Shown: piece by piece, positions 61,131 to 64,000 of the stretch
Numbering within the stretch: position 1 is the stretch's first letter
How the letters are laid out: each line of letters starts with the position of its first letter
Assembly (NCBI RefSeq): GCF_024494695.1
Contig: NZ_JANHDP010000001.1
Coordinates: forward strand, 1-64,000
DNA length: 64,000 bases
Direction: 5' to 3'
Source of the DNA: Natronoarchaeum rubrum
GTDB taxonomy: Archaea; Halobacteriota; Halobacteria; Halobacteriales; Natronoarchaeaceae
Notes under the pieces: model-generated
Database searches by the model: none
What the model saw: only the letters and a program-made list of their open reading frames with translations
Told to the model about the DNA's origin: nothing
Made by a program: the position numbers and the translations under genes

Positions 61131-61672
61131 TCCCCACGATCGGTATCGTGCTGTTCGCGTTCGTGCTCGCCACGGCGGTGCTGACCGCGATCTTCCGGGA
61201 CGTGCTCGCCGCGATCATCGTGTTCGCGGCCTACAGCCTCGGGATGGCGATCTTCTACGCCGTCCTGCTCGCGCCCGACGTCGCCATGACCGAGGCGGCG
61301 ATCGGCGCCGGCGTGACGACGCTGTTGCTGCTGTTGACGATCGCGAAGACCGTCCACCCGCCGACCGACGTCACGTTCGAGCGCCCCCATCCGACGGGCC
61401 TGCTCGTCGTGGGCGCGTTCACGCTCGTCGTGCTGGCGACCGTGCCCGCGTTCCCCGAGGTCGGCAGCGAGTCGGCGCCGATCTGGTCGAACCCCGAGGT
61501 GACCCAGTACTACATCGAGGCGGCCTACGAGGACACCGGCGTCGAGAACGCCGTGACGGCCGTGCTCGCCGGCTACCGCGGATTCGACACGTTCGGCGAG
61601 GCGGTCGTGGTGTTCGCGGCCGGCATCGCCGCGCTGCTGGTGCTGCGAACGGAGGTGTTCACCGGTGAGTAA
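61127..61672 (+). CDS. Mrp antiporter MrpB/DUF4040-type subunit
   Basis: This 181-residue protein starts with GTG and has about five helices. The N-terminal 80 residues carry the DUF4040 pattern of the C-terminal MrpA region and MrpB-like subunits: DVLAAIIVFAAYSLGMAIFYAV and LAPDVAMTEAAIGAGVTT. In haloarchaea the big MrpA is split and this piece replaces its C-terminus. The remainder (about 100-181) has two helices and a 30-residue outer loop. It overlaps the following gene by 8 bases. Confidence 0.9.
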   Translation: MIPTIGIVLFAFVLATAVLTAIFRDVLAAIIVFAAYSLGMAIFYAVLLAPDVAMTEAAIGAGVTTLLLLLTIAKTVHPPTDVTFERPHPTGLLVVGAFTLVVLATVPAFPEVGSESAPIWSNPEVTQYYIEAAYEDTGVENAVTAVLAGYRGFDTFGEAVVVFAAGIAALLVLRTEVFTGE

Positions 61673-62228
61673 CGACGAGTACGAGCCGGTCGGCGAGAAC
61701 CAGCCCTACGTCGAGAGTCAGGTGATCATGACGACCGTGCGCGTGATCGTCCCGTTCACGTTCACCTACGGGCTGTACCTGACGTTCCACGGCGGCGGCT
61801 CGCCCGGTGGCGGCTTCCAAGGCGGCGCCATCATCGGCGCGACGATCCTGATGATCGCCTTTGCCTTCGGCATCGAGCCGACCCGCGAGTGGCTGTCGAA
61901 CCGCGTCGTCGTCGGCCTCGCCAGCGGCGGCGTGCTCGCGTTCGCGCTGATCGGGCTGATTCCGGTCGCGATCGACGGCCGATTCCTCGAACACGGACTG
62001 TACGAGTCGGCCCTGGAGATCTACCACGGCAAGAAGTACGCCCTCGAGGGCGTCGAGATCATCGGCATCATGCCGATCGTCGCCGGCGTCGTCGTGGGCC
62101 TGTTCTTCGTCATCGCCGCCGGATTCAGCGGCGGGGGACGGCTTGCAGGGGATGGGGGTGAGCGATCTTCGGAACGATCGCGAAGCGATGGGAGCGCGGA
62201 GCGACCCGAGCGAGGTGATAGTCGATGA
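61665..62228 (+). CDS. mrpB: Na+/H+ antiporter subunit MrpB (MnhB)
   Basis: This 187-residue protein has the MnhB signature: VIMTTVRVIVPFTFTYGLYLT and HGGGSPGGGFQGGAIIGATIL, four helices, and VEIIGIMPIVAGVVVGLFFV. The C-terminal 30 residues (DGGERSSERSRSDGSAERPE) are low complexity and encoded by a GC-rich repeat-like stretch (about 62150-62222) resembling that in mrpG. It starts with GTG and overlaps mrpC (ATGA). Confidence 0.92.
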   Translation: MSNDEYEPVGENQPYVESQVIMTTVRVIVPFTFTYGLYLTFHGGGSPGGGFQGGAIIGATILMIAFAFGIEPTREWLSNRVVVGLASGGVLAFALIGLIPVAIDGRFLEHGLYESALEIYHGKKYALEGVEIIGIMPIVAGVVVGLFFVIAAGFSGGGRLAGDGGERSSERSRSDGSAERPERGDSR

Positions 62229-62593
62229 CGCTGATAGATCTACTCGCGACGCGGTACGCGTACGTACTGTTCGCCCTGCTCGTCGGGACGGGGCTGTACA
62301 TGGTCGTGTCCAGCCCGAACCTCGTCAAGAAGGTGATCGGGCTGAACCTGTTCCAGACCGGCCTGTTCCTGTTTTTCATCGCGAGCGCCTACGTCGAGGG
62401 CGGCTCGACGGCGGTGATCCACGGCGAGGGCGGCGGCCCCTACGTCAGCCCGCTGCCCCAGGTGCTGGTGCTGACCGCAATCGTCGTCGGCGTCGCGCTG
62501 ACGGCGGTCGCGCTCGCGCTGATCGTGCGCATCTATTCGGAGTACGGGACGCTCCGCGAGGACGTCCTCCGGGAGGTGCGCGCCGATGAGTGA
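62225..62593 (+). CDS. mrpC: Na+/H+ antiporter subunit MrpC
   Basis: This 122-residue NuoK-like protein has three helices. It has VSSPNLVKKVIGLNLFQTGLF and PLPQVLVLTAIVVGVALTAVAL, both family signatures with the conserved Pro. It overlaps the next gene by 8 bases. Confidence 0.94.
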   Translation: MTLIDLLATRYAYVLFALLVGTGLYMVVSSPNLVKKVIGLNLFQTGLFLFFIASAYVEGGSTAVIHGEGGGPYVSPLPQVLVLTAIVVGVALTAVALALIVRIYSEYGTLREDVLREVRADE

Positions 62594-64000
62594 CGTCTCG
62601 CTGGCGCCGGTCGGACTGATCGTGCTGCCGCTGATCGCGGCGGCCATCGCACTCGCGGCGGGCGTCGTCCGCGAGCGAACCGGCTGGGCGATCGCGGTCG
62701 CAACGCTGCTCGCGGAAGGCGGGCTCGCGGCGTGGCTCGCGAACGCCGTCTACGGCGGACAGGGCGAGGTCCTCCACGAACTCGGAGACTACGGCCGCCC
62801 CGAGCAGTTCGCCGTCGGCATCGAGCTGGTGGCCGACGAGCTTTCGGCGATCGTCGTGCTGCTGATCGTCGTCGTCTCGCTGGGCGTGCTCGCGATGGCG
62901 CGCTCGACCGGGCCGCGCGGGAACGCCTTCTTCGCCGCCTTTCTCCTGCTGAACGGCGGGCTGATGGGCGTCGTGCTCACCGGCGACGTGTTCAACCTGT
63001 TCGTCTTTCTGGAGATCGTCGGGCTGGCGACGTACGCGCTGGTCGCCTCCGATCGGCGGCCCGACGCCGCCGTCGCCGCGCTGAAGTACCTGCTCGTCGG
63101 GACGACCGGCGCCTCGCTGTACCTGCTGGGCGTCGGCTACCTGTTCATGGCGACGGGCACGCTGAACATGGCCGATCTCGCGGCCGCGCTGGCCGGGAAC
63201 GCGGCGTTCGTCGACGGGCCGCTGTACACCGACACGCTCGTCGTCGCCGGCTTTGCGTTCATCACGGTCGGCCTGTTCGTCAAGGCCGCGATCTACCCGC
63301 TGCACGCCTGGCAGCCCGACGCCTACGCCGAAGCGCCGGACGCAGTGACGGCGTACATCTCGGCGCTGGTCTCGACGGCGGGTGCGTACGCGTTCGCCCG
63401 CATCGCGTTCGACGTGTTCACGCCGGCCTTTTTCGAGGCCGTGCCCGCCGCCGCGTGGGCGGTCGTGACGCTGGCCTCGGTGAGCGTCGTCGCCGGCAGC
63501 GCGCTGGCGGTGACCCAGACGCGGGTCAAGCGCGTGTTCGCGTACTCGTCGGTGTCGCAGTTCGGGCTGGTCGTCGCCGCGGTCGGGATCGCGGTTCATC
63601 CCGCGGCGTCGCCCGACGCGGCCCGGCTGGCGATCGTCGGCGCCGTCGTCCACCTGATCGGGCACGGCGTCATCAAGGGCGGGCTGTTCGTCGCCGCCGC
63701 CGGGCTCGCGCGGACGGCCGGCGCGCGCACGCTCGACGAACTCTCCGGGCTCGGCCGCGAAGCGCCGTTCCAGTCGGGCGCCATGGCCGTGCTGGCGCTC
63801 TCGCTCGTCGGCGTCCCGCCGACGGTCGGCTTCCTCGGGAAGTTCTACATCGCGCTGGGCGCAGTCGAGGCCGGGATCTGGCCGGTCGCCGCCGTGATCT
63901 TGCTCAGCACGGTGCTGACGCTGGCCTACGCCGCGCGATTCCTGGAGCGACTGTACTTCACGCCCCGGAGCGCGGCGCCCTCGGCGGGCGTCGACGCCGC
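62586..64000 (+). CDS. mrpD: Na+/H+ antiporter subunit MrpD (partial, runs off right edge)
   Basis: The frame starts MSDVSLAPVGLIVLPLIAAA and stays open to the edge (471 codons). It is a NuoL/M/N-like proton-pumping homologue: ELVADELSAIVVLLIVVV, LTGDVFNLFVFLEIVGLATYALVA with the key Glu, ALKYLLVGTTGASLYLLG with the key Lys, FVKAAIYPLHAWQPDAYAEAP and VGVPPTVGFLGKFYIA. Normal MrpD is about 490-560 residues, so most is present. The ATG overlaps mrpC by 8 bases. Further mrp genes probably follow. Confidence 0.93.
   Translation, partial: MSDVSLAPVGLIVLPLIAAAIALAAGVVRERTGWAIAVATLLAEGGLAAWLANAVYGGQGEVLHELGDYGRPEQFAVGIELVADELSAIVVLLIVVVSLGVLAMARSTGPRGNAFFAAFLLLNGGLMGVVLTGDVFNLFVFLEIVGLATYALVASDRRPDAAVAALKYLLVGTTGASLYLLGVGYLFMATGTLNMADLAAALAGNAAFVDGPLYTDTLVVAGFAFITVGLFVKAAIYPLHAWQPDAYAEAPDAVTAYISALVSTAGAYAFARIAFDVFTPAFFEAVPAAAWAVVTLASVSVVAGSALAVTQTRVKRVFAYSSVSQFGLVVAAVGIAVHPAASPDAARLAIVGAVVHLIGHGVIKGGLFVAAAGLARTAGARTLDELSGLGREAPFQSGAMAVLALSLVGVPPTVGFLGKFYIALGAVEAGIWPVAAVILLSTVLTLAYAARFLERLYFTPRSAAPSAGVDA

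Noticed and set aside
62445..63665. 406-codon minus-strand open frame opposite mrpC/mrpD
   Set aside because: Arg/Asp/Gln-rich shadow of the hydrophobic MrpD frame, with no recognisable domain.
1..64000. CRISPR arrays, insertion sequences, integrases, toxin-antitoxin or restriction operons
   Set aside because: No regularly spaced repeats, transposase or integrase motifs, or paired methylase/nuclease genes were seen. The lone HsdR-N-like gene has no partners.

Overview
The window is chromosomal DNA of an extremely halophilic archaeon (class Halobacteria). The coding DNA is GC-rich. The proteins are very acidic (Asp/Glu-rich, Lys-poor), and several exported proteins carry twin-arginine signals. 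The family set is haloarchaeal: TFB, HalX response regulators, halocyanins, phosphomevalonate decarboxylase, JAMM desampylase-like protein, archaeal RibL, and a Usp-fused MrpE. The genus cannot be fixed by eye. No insertion sequence, integrase, CRISPR array or complete tRNA gene was found.

Layout. 1-360: end of an rRNA operon (23S 3' tail, processing spacer with a tRNA-like element, 5S, terminator). 0.4-10.4 kb: housekeeping and metabolism (zinc-ribbon protein, aspartoacylase-like hydrolase, RimK-RimB-like fusion, TFB, AlkA, divergent beta-oxidation genes, HalX regulator). 10.5-14.5 kb: a large exported PKD protein and a membrane-anchored partner, sharing an AT-rich island that crosses their junction. 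This is the clearest accessory-looking locus. 14.5-24.2 kb: Tat lipoprotein, MBL-fold hydrolase, S1/OB/DHH nuclease, exported phospholipase-D-like protein, glutathionyl-hydroquinone-reductase-like protein, HsdR-N-like protein. 24.3-39.2 kb: CBS protein, ribH-aminotransferase operon, MFS transporter, ribL-JAMM operon, Tat-exported serine protease, NDH-2-like flavoprotein, PQQ-propeller lipoprotein, mevalonate-pathway decarboxylase, DoxX pair, endonuclease III.

39.3-52.3 kb is a respiratory supercluster. A compact operon encodes a membrane-tethered halocyanin, a Rieske protein and split cytochrome b, interleaved with small membrane proteins. It is followed by a second tethered halocyanin and an aa3-type oxidase (coxA, coxB, coxC) with two paralogous small membrane proteins. 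No cytochrome c gene is present, so electrons probably pass from the bc complex to CuA through blue copper proteins. 52.6-55.5 kb holds trkH-trkA for K+ uptake. 55.6-59.1 kb holds a START-like protein, a minimal thioredoxin-reductase-like flavoprotein, a second HalX regulator and coaBC. 59.3-64.0 kb is a Mrp Na+/H+ antiporter operon (E, F, G, two B-type genes, C and the start of D) that runs off the right edge. The Trk and Mrp loci fit salt-in ion homeostasis.

Many genes have a TATA-like box 25-30 bases before the start codon, consistent with leaderless transcripts. Family assignments come from motif recognition and memory; no database search was run.
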